From positions 1-64,000 of the forward strand of contig PYIU01000009.1 of assembly GCA_003415625.1 (NCBI GenBank): a stretch of DNA of 64,000 nt. Direction: 5' to 3'. Position numbers and translations under genes: made by a program. Source of the stretch: Aquanectria penicillioides. Lineage: Eukaryota; Ascomycota; Sordariomycetes; Hypocreales; Nectriaceae. Shown here in pieces: positions 48,829-60,694 of this stretch (position 1 is its first letter; every line of letters begins with the position of its first letter). The notes beneath the pieces are model-generated. The model did not search any database. It was not told the origin of the DNA and saw nothing but the letters and a program-made list of their open reading frames with translations.

Positions 48829-49660
48829 GTTTGATCAAACTTGCGGCCAACAGTTGTGAAATCAATCCTTCTCAACTATCCCTCTTCAACTGGCCATGCA
48901 TCAAAGCTTTCTTACTGGTTCGTTTTCTATTATTAGGTCTCACTGAAGGGATACTAGCTCCTCTAGTTATTAAACCATAAAATCTCTATTCACGGGGTTG
49001 TAAAATTGAAAGTTGGATTGTATTGAAACCGAGTGGTAGCTGTCAACATAGTGACACTACCTAACCAATGTCATCCGAGTCGCGGTGCTCGGTGTTATCT
49101 ATAATTCGCTCGATCTTCGAATCTAAAATCGCTAATAGATCTTGGGAGCTTCTATTTCCTTTACAGTCCGCCCTCTGGTCTCTTGGACGGTTGGATGACT
49201 TGATATGCATCATTACTTCACTGGATGATGCCCATTTCGAGTTGGCCGGTCCGACACAAGGCAGGTAGAATTCATATTCCTTTGGTCGAAATAACATCGT
49301 TAGAGGTACTTGGATCACTGGACTCGGTCAAGTCCTAGCATATGATGATTAATTAAAATGTCTATTCCGTCCTGAGACCTTATCAGATGAGGGGGACTGA
49401 TTTGAACCAAAGATAAACTCGAGGCATCAATGTGAAAACTTGTGGATACTAGCCACAAAATAGACATCTCTATGTAATAGCGGACAGTAGTTGATACGCA
49501 TCTTCATACTAATGAAGTATCTTCAAAGCGAAACTAAGGTCAGTGTTTCATACTACAGAACCTGAAACTCAATCTCAAATCAGATATCGGATTCTCGCCC
49601 TAGATTTAATACGATCCAGACGACATTCAAACTAGCAGTCGCAATAGGCTCAGTCCATTG
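48829..49660. other. Convergent intergenic region, no feature
   Basis: This is the 3' flank of two convergent genes (SDR and flavin monooxygenase). No CCTCGG site, no motif-bearing open frame and no repeat are visible. Confidence 0.6.
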
Positions 49661-51748
49661 CTATAGCGGCACTCCTTCTGGGCGAGGTTTGCGCCCCGCT
49701 GCGGTGCTTGGAGGCCCCAGTGGCTTATTTCCGTAAGGCGTAACATTGATGCCGAGCTCCTCGGCTTTAATTCGAAGGGCAAGCCGAGCTGAGTGGAATC
49801 TGCTAAAGGCAAATTGGTGAAACATCGCGTAGAGGCCTTTCTGGGGGAGTGGGCAGTAGTTTATGATCGATTCACCTTCAGGGCCCACAAAAAACGCATT
49901 TCCCTTCTCCCATCTCTCATGACATTTGGTGGCCATGTCGTCACCCATGAGTGCCTGAATCGCACCCTTGGAGTTCATGTATCCAGTAGCAAAGATGACA
50001 AGATCAGCCTCCTGGGAGGTACCATCTTTGTAGACAACTCCACTTTCCGTGAATCTTTCGACTTCGGAATGCAAAAGTTTCACTTTCCTATCGGCTATAA
50101 GCCTGCAGCAACCGGTATCCCAGTAAAAGCCTCCTTGATCGAAGAGGAACATTGAATAAGCGCCACCGCCATGATAACCGTCGTGGACACGATATCCGAC
50201 TTCCCCAAGAGACTCTAACAAGTCATGATCTAGTTCTCGGGCCTTTTTCTGTCCACGAGACAAGAGTTCATATTCAACAGGGAATGGCTGCCGAAGGAAA
50301 TTAGACAGGTCCATCACTTCCGCAGGCAGACCCTCTCTTCGGTTTGTCAATTCGCGGCTCTGGAACAAATATCGGACACTCTTCTCCACCGACATGATAT
50401 GTGTTGCACTCCGTTGGATCATGGTGACTTCGCAACCACCTTGATGCAGCTCGTATGCGAGGTCATTGGCAGAAGTTGCAGCTCCCACGATGATGCATCG
50501 CTTTCCTTGCCATTTAGGATCTGACTGGTGACGGGATGAGTGAACAATGCGGCCTCCATGGTTTTCAAACTCGGCCATGCCGGGGATTTCGGGAACATTC
50601 GGAGAGGTCCCAGAGATGCCCGTGGCTATCATTAGATGGCGAGGGTGCAGGATGCGCTTGCTGCCGTCTTGTCGCGTAACAGAAACGGCCCATCGCCGCT
50701 GGTTTTCGTCGTACGTTGCCTTTTCACCGTCTATCTGAGAGTTAGTCCAGATATTGAGGTCCATAATGCCGGCATAATGCTGCAAAAAGTTGGACAGTTG
50801 TTGCGCGGGCAAGAAGACAGGGAACCAGTGTGGAAATGGAACACAGGGCAGGTGGTTTGTAAAGGTAGGGCCATGCAACGATAGTGAAGAATAACGGCTT
50901 CCCCAACTGTATCCTGCTCTGTCCTCCTTTTCTATGATAAGGTGCGATATACCAAGAACTTTGAGCCGGGCAGCCATTGCCAAGCCAGTTTGGCCGGCGC
51001 CAACGATTACAACCGTGGGATCAGACGCGTCTTTCAGCTCGACCTCGTCCTGCCTAAGCTCTTGATATGTGCGACCTTTACCCTGAGGATCATGAATCTT
51101 GGGGCGCTGATCGCGGATCTTATCGCCGTATTCCGCGTCCCATCCTTGGACCGTTTCTATGGCCGTCCCGATGTTGTAAATTTTCCAAGAATTCACGTCC
51201 GCAAGGTCAGCAGCTGAACCAGTCGCTGCTGCAACTGGGCTCAGTCGTGCAACCCCAACGCCAGTGCCATGCGCAAAGTCGAACTCGATGTGAAATAGGA
51301 TAAATGAAAGGTCGTCTCCCAGTTTCTCCAAAGTCGAGGGAGCCTCTAGGCTGGCTCGAATATTCCTGATTTCAGTCTTTGGGAGACGCTCTTGGAGCAT
51401 ACGGCGAATGTCGTCATGGCCGTGAAGGGTGCGAAGATCCCAAGTAAGCAATTCGACATCCTTCCAGTAGCCGCTTTCGGCGATATGTCCGATGATTGCA
51501 TCGATATCTTGTGCTTCAATGGCACTTTTGAAGGAATTGATAAAACCTTGGACAATACTCTTGACGTCAACAGAGGCATAATCGGGATCAAAACCAAGTT
51601 GGCTATTTGTAGGAAGCGTTGCCCGCTTGATGTGCCCGTAATAACCCAATGTGTGAGACAAGGGAACTCCAGCCCAGCCGATTGTAGAATCAGCATCAGG
51701 TGGGCGAATCGCGTCGTCATTCCACTCCGGTACAGTGCTTTGGGTCAT
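49661..51748 (-). CDS. Flavin-containing monooxygenase with N-terminal NTF2-like region
   Basis: A single exon encodes 695 residues from the ATG at 51,748; an in-frame ATG at 51,826 would add 26 hydrophobic residues, but the region before MTQSTVPEW looks non-coding. Residues about 60-200 resemble a SnoaL/NTF2-like domain. The FMO part follows: VVIVGAGQTG at about 247-255 (FAD), a second Rossmann segment IIVGAATSANDLA, and FATGY near the end. This architecture is common in fungal YUC-like monooxygenases. The second GxGxxG is imperfect, as in that group. It could hydroxylate or perform a second oxygen insertion. It is divergent from the NmrA-like gene. Confidence 0.87.
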   Translation of the reverse strand: MTQSTVPEWNDDAIRPPDADSTIGWAGVPLSHTLGYYGHIKRATLPTNSQLGFDPDYASVDVKSIVQGFINSFKSAIEAQDIDAIIGHIAESGYWKDVELLTWDLRTLHGHDDIRRMLQERLPKTEIRNIRASLEAPSTLEKLGDDLSFILFHIEFDFAHGTGVGVARLSPVAAATGSAADLADVNSWKIYNIGTAIETVQGWDAEYGDKIRDQRPKIHDPQGKGRTYQELRQDEVELKDASDPTVVIVGAGQTGLAMAARLKVLGISHLIIEKEDRAGYSWGSRYSSLSLHGPTFTNHLPCVPFPHWFPVFLPAQQLSNFLQHYAGIMDLNIWTNSQIDGEKATYDENQRRWAVSVTRQDGSKRILHPRHLMIATGISGTSPNVPEIPGMAEFENHGGRIVHSSRHQSDPKWQGKRCIIVGAATSANDLAYELHQGGCEVTMIQRSATHIMSVEKSVRYLFQSRELTNRREGLPAEVMDLSNFLRQPFPVEYELLSRGQKKARELDHDLLESLGEVGYRVHDGYHGGGAYSMFLFDQGGFYWDTGCCRLIADRKVKLLHSEVERFTESGVVYKDGTSQEADLVIFATGYMNSKGAIQALMGDDMATKCHERWEKGNAFFVGPEGESIINYCPLPQKGLYAMFHQFAFSRFHSARLALRIKAEELGINVTPYGNKPLGPPSTAAGRKPRPEGVPL

Positions 51749-52469
51749 GGTTGGTAAAATGATTAACAAACGGGTTAGTGCAATGATCTGATAGGATATC
51801 GAAGCACCAGCTGTCAAACAAGGCATTATTTAAACACTGCCTTCAGACTAAGATCCCATATTAGGTTCTAAACAAGTGGTTCAAAATAAGCTGACTCGTG
51901 GGATTGCTTGCCTCGGGCCGAGTACCAGCTGCTGTTTTCATTTGTGAGTGCACATCTCCAGCCATGCCTGTAACTGTCTTCGGTCAGAGAAACATGGCGC
52001 AGGATATGAACAGACGTCGTGACAACCCATCAATTGTCGGCGAACTCCGTCCGAACATCGTTATCATTATTCCCGAGAACGGTTAGAGGCTTTCATCCGT
52101 GTGTGACTACAGGAATGGCCCTTGACAATTGATCTTCATGGGTTGCCACGCGCAACGCAGCAGACTTGGTTGAAATATTCGGCACGGGTCTTGGAAGTGA
52201 ACGAGGCAAATACTGAGCCATTGTGTGATCCCCACCAGCGATGGAGGGTTGTTCGATGATCGCATTGGCCATCAAGCCAACCCCGCCTCGGCCGACACAA
52301 AGTATCCGATGCCTGACGGGATTCAGCCGCACCGAGGATACATCGCCCGCCATCCCCAGTCTGTTTTCTCAGTCGCACGTTCACAAACGAGTCAACTTCT
52401 ATAGCAAGTGTCCCGTTTAGAGACTCAATGCCACATCTCCAACCAATCCCCATATAGCATCAAATTATC
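51749..52469. promoter_or_regulatory. Divergent promoter, FMO and NmrA-like gene
   Basis: Sites are CCTCGG at 51,911 (in CTCGG-G-CCGAG, an inverted repeat), CCTCGG at 52,286 (CCTCGGCCGAC) and CCGAGG at 52,332. The first is about 165 bp from the FMO start and the others 135-185 bp from the NmrA-like gene. Confidence 0.6.
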
Positions 52470-53585
52470 ATGAGAGTCGCAATTGTCGGCGCCACCGGCC
52501 TAACCGGAAGATCAATTGTCGATGGCCTTTTGAACTCGGGCTCCGCGTTTGTATGGACAATGCCTATCTGACTATGCTCGGCAAATATTGACATTGACAG
52601 GATATCACGGGTCTTGTACGTCCTTCTTCCTTGAATAAGCCCGCTGTTCATGAGCTTGAGGCTCTCGGTGTCAAGATCGTTTCGGCCGATCTCCACAGTC
52701 CTCAAGACGACCTGGTTCAAATCCTGAAGGGCGTCGACGTGGTTATTTCGGCCATTCACTTTCAATCACTAGCCGACGAGATACCTCTATCGACGGCTGC
52801 AAAGGATGCCGGAGTTAAGCGATACGTGCCATGTTTTTTTGCAACAGTGGCACCTCGAGGGGTTATGCGTTTACGCGACACTGTGAGACTAACCTGGACC
52901 GCTGAAATATTTACTCTCTAATGCTTCGTACAGAAAGAGGATATCCTGGACCATATTCAGCGGCTGTATCTCCCTTACACGGTTATTGACGTCGGCTGGT
53001 GGTACCAGATTACGCTCCCAAGAGTTCCATCCGGCCGCTTCGATTATGCACTTTTGTTCCCAATGAACACCATCTTTGCTGGGGGTGATGTCCAGAGCGC
53101 CATGACAGATGTCCGTGACATAGGTGTATATGTCGCCAAGATTATTGCTGACCCAAATACAATCAACAAAAAAGTGTTTGCATACACGGAATGTAACACC
53201 CAGAACCAGGTTTTTGATCTAGTCGAGAAGCTTACCGATGAGAAGATCGAGAGGAGTGAAGTAAGTTTGTTGTGAGAGAAGAACTCTAGAAGCCACTGAC
53301 CGGGCATGCACCTAGATTTCTGCCGCCGACATTGAAGCAAAGCTTTCCGAACTTGAGAGTTCGAACAGCGTCGCGGTTAAACTTGATGATTCGACCAATG
53401 TCACTCAGAAGGCCACATTTGAGTATTGGCATTCGTGGGGCATGCGTGGGGATAACAATCCAGAGCATGCGAGGTACCTGGGATATCTCATCGCAGACGA
53501 TTTGTATCCCGGCCTTAAGAGGCGGGGACTTGAGTCTTACGTTAGAGAGGTAATTGACCAGAAAGCAGTGAGGGCCTACAGTTAG
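52470..53585 (+). CDS. NmrA/isoflavone reductase-like NAD(P)-binding protein
   Basis: Four exons (52,470-52,550, 52,601-52,882, 52,934-53,260, 53,316-53,585), all phase 0, give 319 residues. The N-terminal motif GATGLTG (7-13) is the GxxGxxG of atypical SDRs of the NmrA/PCBER group. The segments VDVVISAIHF, VKRYVPCFF and DVGWWYQ fit that family. Such proteins reduce C=C or C-O bonds next to aromatic or enone systems, or act as redox sensors without catalysis. The active-site Lys of PCBER cannot be assigned confidently. The context suggests an enone or ether reduction step or a regulatory role. Confidence 0.85.
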
Positions 53586-53903
53586 TAAATTAGGGATACC
53601 AACATGTTGCCAATCCTTGTGCCTCTCTAGCCACGTTAACAATAATGTTTTAGGACAGTGTGTCCGAAGTAATTTTATCATCTCATAATCCGTGAAGTCA
53701 TGGGTTGCATATTGATTAAAGGGTGTCAAATTGGTCTGGCTATGGCCGCTATTTAATGTAAAGCCAGGGAGTCATCTTGCTTTGCGTATAGAATAACATT
53801 TGAGTTAACGCAATAGCCACTCATTTTATAAGGTAGAATGTTTAATAATTCCGATCAATGTCATTTGAACTTGCTAACCTTCAAACTTAATACCGAACTC
53901 AAA
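53586..53903. other. Convergent intergenic region, no feature
   Basis: This is a 318-bp gap between the 3' ends of the NmrA-like gene and the regulator gene. It is AT-rich with no motif copy. Confidence 0.6.
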
Positions 53904-56157
53904 TCAGACTGGATCTTCAACACCTACGCATTGAAGGAGGCTGTCAGTAATCTCATATAGGTTTCCAAACCCTTTCAAAATCGCATAAATATCTCCTAAG
54001 TCCCTCTTCTCAGTGTGGATGTCGTCGGTATCTCGACGTGATTGCGATATTTGCCAGATCAAAGGCAAAAGCGAGAACGCAACGCTAACAGCATGAGTAG
54101 TGGTCGAGGGAAACAGGAAGCAGCTTACAATGTATTTGGCAAATATTTTGTTAAGTTTCTTTCTTTCAACGCCACAAAGTTCCGCGTAATACTTTGGAGT
54201 GATTCCGCAACTTCCTCCGAGGCGTACCATATTTCATACATACTATTGGTTTCGGTGTCATGGCTCATAGCAAGCTTTATGATTTGATAGTTCAAACATG
54301 CTTTTGCCGTGCTTCCATTTCATTAGTACCAGTTTCCTTAGACTAGTTCGGGCTCTTACTAGTAGTATATGTAAATAGCGTTCACAAATAACGTCAGTGA
54401 GTCGTGCGTCCCGGCCAGGCGTACGGGGACCTGCAACTTTGCTACAGCCTTTTGATGCCACTCATCCAGCCGAGAAAACAAATCCCTAAGCCCCCGAGCA
54501 CTACCATCTTGGGTCTTGGGCTTTGAACTCAGGGGGTAGCAAAACATCAGGGTGTCGTTCATTGCAACTGCAAGCTCACAAAGGGAGACCACCAGTTGCA
54601 CTAACACCTTTTTTGTTTCCGAATCATATACCTTTGAGAAAGATATCTCATCTTTGATATCGGCTTCTAGCAAGCCCGGTTGCGAAAAGTCAAAATCGGT
54701 AGGTTTAATCTGGAGAGGGCGCCGGAGACCAAGAGCCATGATTCTATCGCGAAGAATGCAACACCACCACAGTCGCTTGAGGATAGTTTTGTATTTCGAC
54801 TCTGCACTCGCGTTTTGATACTGACTTGCACCAGCCATCTTTGCAAAATGGATTGCAGTGCTCAGCCAGTAGCTATTTGTTTTATCAGAAATCGTAGGAG
54901 CATGATAGGTCAACATGAGTGCTACTTGAGCACTGCAAATGTCATCTCTATGTTCATCCATATTAAATAGTGCCTGGTTCGCCTCGTGTGAGCCTCAATA
55001 GAAATCATAGCACAAATTCCCCTTACCTTGCCCACAGAATAAAAGACAGATCGGGCGTGTCGGGCAGATGAAAAGCCTAAGTTCTTCAGTGTCGACTCGG
55101 CGACAAACTTGAATCCCAAGCATTAGATTTCCCCTTTATGCTTTAATAAAGAACTCACGGGACAGGCTGCAAAGATCATAGCTTGAAGCACAGCCAGTGG
55201 TACTCGTCCAGTCCGCGTTGCTTCAGATGACCTTGCGTTGTACATGATCCAAAAATCACGTTCGTTTATGAGAGGCAGAATCGGATGCACATGAAGGAAG
55301 TATTGCCGAACGAATTCATCCAGTGCCGTCTTTACTGGCAAATGAAGGCAAGACCTTTGCTCAAGGTACTTTGAATCTTCTTGGTTCAATTCCCATAAAG
55401 TATCGGCGGAGACGAAGTGGTAAAACGAGAAAGGCACGAATGATTGCTTCATAGCTACTGGAGTTTGGCAAACGAGTGACTCAACAGGCGTAGGTGTCGA
55501 AACTATCCTCCCCTGCGGTGATGGAGTATTGAACATGGCTGAAAAGAAGTCGATACGAGAAAGGACGTCTCTTGTGAGACCGTCAGTGCCCTGCTCGCTT
55601 CCTTCCTGTCCCCTGTCAACAGTCTCAGTCTGGATATTACTCGATGTGCTTTCCAGGGCATCCCCAAAGGATTCCTGTGTCAATTTAAATATCATGGAGA
55701 CCTTCTCGGTATGTTCATCGTCCAAATTAGTAAGAAAATCATCCACATTAAAGATCTCATCAAACAGAGCTTCTTTGGGCTCCTGTCGTACATCTGCGCA
55801 ACTGATGTATGACTCCGTGAGTTCCTCGCTTCCAAAGCTATGCTTTTCCTGCTGAGATTGAAAGCTTTGGGAGCGAGTGGTGTACTCGCATTGTGTCCCC
55901 AGTTGATTGTGGGTTGTGACTCTTGAAGATTGACTATCGCCATTAGATTGTCCCAAGACTTTGAATTTCCAATCATACCGGTCACGTCGTTTACTCGGAA
56001 CAACGCACTCTCTACTATCCAGCATACAATTTGTGCATGGGGAGCCACTGAATACGACATCACAGCGAACTTTCCTCAGTCTGCAATTGAAGCAAGCCCG
56101 GGGAGCACGGCGGCGAGTCTTGCAAGTAGATTTTCCCATACCCATTGATGATGCCAT
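53904..56157 (-). CDS. Zn2Cys6 transcription factor, likely cluster regulator
   Basis: Five exons (56,157-55,159, 55,107-55,027, 54,973-54,360, 54,311-54,129, 54,084-53,904; introns 44-53 bp) join in phase to 685 residues. The binuclear zinc cluster is Cys22, 25, 32, 41, 44 and 51 with 2-6-8-2-6 spacing, followed by a basic stretch (PSKRRDR). A fungal-specific transcription factor middle region begins near FVRQYFLHVHPILP and continues through RLWWCCILRDR and LGLRRPLQI. Such proteins bind CGG half-sites. A CCGAGG lies 173 bp upstream of its own start and the same hexamer is found in all cluster promoters, so self-regulation and cluster control are likely (inference). The fourth intron was placed using a TACTAAT branch site and family continuity (YTAKACLNYQ). 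Confidence 0.88.
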
Positions 56158-57443
56158 ACTGTGTTCCGGAGATGGAGAGAATTTCCAAGCAAGTATCCCC
56201 CTAGATGAGAGATAGGCTAACGGGAGGTATAGCCATGGTAGTAATTAGTCTATTCTTGGCAATTTCTCCAAGACGGATCTACGGTACAAGAGTGGTAATG
56301 TTTCCAACAGACAAGTAGAACTTGGGTTGCCGAGGTAAGTATTGATTACTTGGCACGAAGATGAACCGAAATCCCACCACCAATTCCGCGGATTGGCGCA
56401 GCATGGCGCTGTCAGATGATTCCGGTCATAACATGTCAGATCCGTGTGTTCCGGCCATGGTGGTGAGTTTTCAAGATGGTACACTACGTTTCTGCTTGAG
56501 GTGGTTATCTTCAACGGATGGTGTGATTATTGCCCTGGGTGTGAAGACTGCTAGACTTTTGTCCACTGTAGGGTAGGTGGTCGTCATTACTAACAGAGCA
56601 TGGAATAGAATGGCTGTTATAGTGATTATTACCTATTACTAGGCCAGTGACTTTGAAGATTTTGTAAAATGGATATATTAGAGCTAGAAGTTTAGTTGCA
56701 TTTTCCACAATCCTGCTGACATGTTTAACTGTTGATCCGTTTTAATTTCCCCATTGCGTTCGCCTTTGGGTACGAAAGGTTTTATAAGTACCGACAGATG
56801 TCATCACCCTCTCTCAATCCCTAGGAATCGCAAAAAGGAAACTCTCTACGTTGCCTCTTCAAGATTTGTTACGTGAATATTATGCATTAAAGTGGTTCTT
56901 CTCTTCTTGCCTTTTCCTTTATTATTTTAGCTGCATTGTATTGTAGATTGTGTTGTGGGTGATATTGTGGGTTGCGTTGTGGTTGAGAGCTACTACGTAA
57001 TGGGCCAGCGGCTAAGGCATCTAAAGCTAAGGGTATGGGGGCCGGGCGCGGCCCACGTAATTTACCCTTAGCTCTCTGCCCGGGCCCGGGGCCACGCGAC
57101 CCTTGTTGGTCGCTACTATGCATGCTATTCCTTACTTTGGCCTTTTATCTCTTGTGCCGTGGCCTATTGCTTCCCCCCTGTACGCTGTTATGGACTAAAC
57201 AAGCGCACATTACTCGCTCTTGCGATTCAGTCCTGAATTCAACCTGTACAGTTATAAATCCAAAAGGCGATAAGTCCCGAGCTCTTATGCAGAAGGAATT
57301 CAATATAAAAATTGCACTTGTATTTTGACCCCAATTCCTGTGTTCGCCTGGCTAGACATGGCATGACCATTACCTCGGGCTTGGCTGTTGACAGATTTGG
57401 CAAATTCCCTAAGCCCCTAGCGTACTAGTGATGTGGGCCCGGA
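56158..57443. other. Intergenic with regulator promoter and a GC-rich island
   Basis: CCGAGG at 56,330 (GCCGAGGTAAG) lies upstream of the regulator, and CCTCGG at 57,373 is near the 3' end of the CoA-transferase. Between about 57,030 and 57,110 the sequence is strikingly GC-rich (GGGGGCCGGGCGCGGCCC, CCCGGGCCCGGGGCC), unlike its neighbours. Overlapping open frames there (minus 56,887-57,123, plus 57,035-57,328) have biased composition and no known motif. The minus one ends in Gln/Asn/Pro-rich repeats. I do not support either as a gene. Confidence 0.5.
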
Positions 57444-59046
57444 TCACACAACACCCTGCTGCCTCATTTTTTCAACCTCGGATGCGAGGATGCCCATCTC
57501 AGCAAGCACCTCATCAGTGTGCTGTCCAAGGCTGGCTGGCGGAGTCCTGAAACTGGTAGTTGTCTTACTAAACTTGACTGCGGGACCAATGACTTTGATC
57601 TTGCCAGATTCTGCCGCATCGGTCTTGATTTGGGCAATCATGCCTCGCGCAACGGCCTGCGAGTGTGCAAAGGTTTGTTCCATGTTGTTGATTGGCGCAA
57701 AAGGGAGATCTGTCCCGCTAAAGATTTGAATCCATTCGGTCGTCGCCTTGGCCCCAAAAGTGGCATTGAAGATTGGGCCAAGCAGGTCCCGATTTTCCAC
57801 TCGTTTGGGATTTGTCGAGAAGCGGTCATCATCAACGAGTGCTTCCAGCCCTAAGAGTTTACAGAGAGCTGCAAACTGGGCATCATTGGTGGCACCACAG
57901 ACAAGATAGGAGTCCTTCGTCCTAAACGCGTCATACGGCGCAATGCTAGGGTGTTGGCAGCCCCAGCGCTGAGCCTCGATACCCAAGTTCAACCAGGCCA
58001 AGCCCACGTTAGTAAGTAGACTGATTTGCGTCTCGAACAGTGACGCGTCTACTCGCTGTCCGGTTCCTCCCTGATCCCGGGCATGCAGAGCGGCGAGGAT
58101 TGCTCCGTGTAGATATAAACCAGTTGCCATATCTATAATCCCAATACCTGGTCGCACTGGTGGCCCATTCCGTTCGCCGGTCACATGAAGGAGTCCGGCC
58201 TCTGCTCCAGCAATGGGGTCGTAACCACCACGACTTGCAAAGGGGCCAGTGGTCCCGTAACCTAGGAGCGTTTTAATGACACCTGCGAGAATTGCCGGTG
58301 GATGGATAATAGGTGCTTACCGGAGATGCTTGCGTATATGAGACGCGGGTTGTGTTCCTTTAACGCCTCATAACCCAGTCCCAATTTGTCCATTGTTCCT
58401 GGTTTGAAATTTTCTACACTTTGTAAGAAACCCATCATCGTGGTTAGCTGGAACTCTCTCCTTCGGCCATATTTTCACTTACAGGACATCTGCGTTCTTG
58501 GCTAGTTTCGAGAGTATCTCCTTCCCCTTAGGATGCTTGAGATCTATAGTGACGGATCGCTTGTTGCGGTTAACAGCGGAGAAGTAGTTTGACATTGGCC
58601 CAGCTGCTCTTTTCCATATCGCAGCCTCTCCCTTCATCATCCAGTGCCTTGTATCGTCCTGATGGTGTTGATTTTGAGGATCAGCCCTGGAGAATTCAAA
58701 TACACCACGCTAATATCAGACTTACCCCTTTTCCAATAGCTTCGATCTTGATAATGTCCGCGCCATAATCTGCGAGAATCTGAGTGCAAAACGGTGCCTG
58801 TAATCTAGCACCTTAGTTTCGATCACTCCAAATAGTCCAGAGCAGAATTACCGCAAGAACGCGGGACAAGTCTAAGACCTTTAACCCCTGGAGCGGCCCT
58901 TTGCTCACATCCTCACTTGGAACTGTCGAGGAAAGCCGCCGTGCGAGCGGCTGGTGTGTCCTTGCCGCAATGGCGGGCAATGTCGCATCTTTTAGAGTAT
59001 CGTGCAATCTCTGGGCTTGAAAGACTCGAGAAACTGGACGAAACAT
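57444..59046 (-). CDS. Class III CoA-transferase, mitochondrial (SUGCT/CaiB-FRC family)
   Basis: Five exons (59,046-58,852, 58,797-58,726, 58,658-58,483, 58,418-58,321, 58,261-57,444; introns 54-67 bp) give 452 residues. The basic, acid-poor N-terminus ending ARRLSSTV is a typical mitochondrial presequence. The family motifs [28 protein letters not shown] and [15 protein letters not shown] are present, with the catalytic Asp at about 195. The domain resembles succinate-hydroxymethylglutarate CoA-transferase, which moves CoA from succinyl-CoA to glutarate or HMG. In this setting a dicarboxylic acid such as a (methyl)glutarate would be a fitting acceptor; this is inference. Sites at 59,231 and 59,314 lie 185-270 bp upstream. 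Confidence 0.9.
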
Positions 59047-59386
59047 GGCGAATTTGACAGAAATTTAGTCATATGAGAGTTCATTGGAAGTTTACAACAC
59101 ATTGAACTAGGTTTTACTACGTTGGTGTTCTACAAGGACATTTATGTTAAGCGACGATTCAGATGATTTGACTCACCTAGAGTCTGCTCTTTTCTCGCAG
59201 CCTACGACCAATATATCCTAACCTGAGTCACCTCGGCTATATGCTAGAATCATAGTAGCTCTTGCAGCGGCTTCATTGGTATGGCGGTTGCCTGGTGTAA
59301 GTAGCACCTAATACCTCGGCAACGTCATTATATGTATTTAGAACCGTCATAGCCTGATATTCATGTATGCATTATCTGGTTGGCAG
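59047..59386 (-). promoter_or_regulatory. CoA-transferase upstream region
   Basis: CCTCGG occurs at 59,231 and at 59,314 (CCTCGGCAACG). The region also holds the 3' flank of ACAD2. No open frame is present. Confidence 0.6.
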
Positions 59387-60694
59387 CTAATAACTTTTAG
59401 GTAGCCCGAGAACGCGTTGGCCTATGTAATTCTTAATCATTTCTCCACTGATCGGGGCAATCCTCGACAGCGTAGACTCTCTTAAATAACGCTCCACGTG
59501 GTACTCTTTCGCATACCCCATGCCTCCATGTGTCATTATCGCTCTCTCTGCAGTCTTAAAAGCAGCCTCAGAAGCCAAGTACTTTCCCGCATTAGCATAT
59601 TCTCCACTCGTATAGCCTTGATCGTATAGACGTGCCGCCAAGTAGATCATTAGACGAGCGCTCTCAAGATTCATCCAGCATTCAGCAAGGGGGTGCTGAA
59701 TTCCCTGATACTTGCCTATGGGATTCCCAAACACGGAACGCTCGTTGGAATAGTTACAGGCACGACGCAGTGCTGCATATCCGAGTCCCAATGCCTCTGC
59801 ACCCACGAGAACTCTCTCAGCATTCATACCGTGCATGATGATCTTAAAGCCATCGCCTTCGTTGCCAATCAAGTCCTCAGCAGGGACTTTCCAGTCCTCA
59901 AAGAAAAGGGTGTTGGTATCAACAGCTGACCGTCCCATTTTAGGAATCTCTGTGATCTGTACAGCAGATCGGTCGAGATCCGTGTAGAACAAGGAGAGGC
60001 CTTGGCTTGGTTTTGTGACTTCCTCCAACGGTGTTGTTCTGACAAGAATCAAGATCTTTTCTGCCACTTGGGCCGTAGAAATGAAGACCTTGGAGCCCTT
60101 GAGTATGTAGTGATCTCCATTCCGTCGCGCATATGACTGGAGCCGGAGTGTATCCAGACCGCTATTGGGCTCTGTCACACCGAAGCATGCTCGTTCTTTA
60201 CCTTGAATGAGCGGCACTAGCCAACGTTTTTTCTGAGCCTCAGTCCCAAACTTTGCCACAGGCTCCAAGCCAAAGATGTTCATATGTACAGATGAAGCTC
60301 CGTTCATACCTGCACCGGACTCGGATATCGTCTGCAACATTACGGCAGCTTCAGATATGCCAAGCTCAGAACCGCCGTAGGATTCAGGGAGACAGATTCC
60401 GAGCCATCCGTTTGAGGCTAAGTCATTGTACAGCTCCCAAGGAAACTTGTGCTCTGTATCCTTCTCCAACCAGTATTCATCCTTGTACTGAGAGCATATC
60501 TTTGCGATTGCTTCGCGGACCGATCTCTGGGACTCAGTCCATTCCGGAAGTTCGCTAGGGAGATAGTCGGTGGCGCGTGCGTGAATAAATCTTCTCGATT
60601 TGGATAGAGTGTTTAGACTGGGGTTCGAGATTAATGAATGCGGTAGAATCGATGACCGAAGCCACTGTGTGCTGGCGAAAAGATGGTTACGCAT
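59387..60694 (-). CDS. Acyl-CoA dehydrogenase, mitochondrial (ACAD2)
   Basis: A single exon encodes 435 residues. The first 40 residues are rich in Arg, Ser and Leu, lack acids and end in SKSRRFIHARA, a mitochondrial presequence. The enzyme family oxidises acyl-CoA to enoyl-CoA with FAD. Seen: LPESYGGSE, FGVTEPNSGLD (substrate/FAD loop), GSKVFIS, MGRSAVDT, MTHGGMGYAKEY, and a C-terminal ARIAPISGEMI-like segment (here SRIAPISGEMI) rather than the EGTSEI of classical short-chain enzymes. It pairs with the CoA-transferase and carrier as a probable mitochondrial module. It is divergent from the carrier gene. Confidence 0.9.
   Translation of the reverse strand: MRNHLFASTQWLRSSILPHSLISNPSLNTLSKSRRFIHARATDYLPSELPEWTESQRSVREAIAKICSQYKDEYWLEKDTEHKFPWELYNDLASNGWLGICLPESYGGSELGISEAAVMLQTISESGAGMNGASSVHMNIFGLEPVAKFGTEAQKKRWLVPLIQGKERACFGVTEPNSGLDTLRLQSYARRNGDHYILKGSKVFISTAQVAEKILILVRTTPLEEVTKPSQGLSLFYTDLDRSAVQITEIPKMGRSAVDTNTLFFEDWKVPAEDLIGNEGDGFKIIMHGMNAERVLVGAEALGLGYAALRRACNYSNERSVFGNPIGKYQGIQHPLAECWMNLESARLMIYLAARLYDQGYTSGEYANAGKYLASEAAFKTAERAIMTHGGMGYAKEYHVERYLRESTLSRIAPISGEMIKNYIGQRVLGLPKSY

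Noticed and set aside
49661..51826. Upstream ATG of the flavin monooxygenase
   Set aside because: The 26-residue extension has leader-like hydrophobic composition and no family support, though a membrane anchor cannot be excluded.
56887..57328. Two overlapping open frames on opposite strands as genes
   Set aside because: The biased composition is driven by a GC-rich island and simple repeats, with no recognisable domain.
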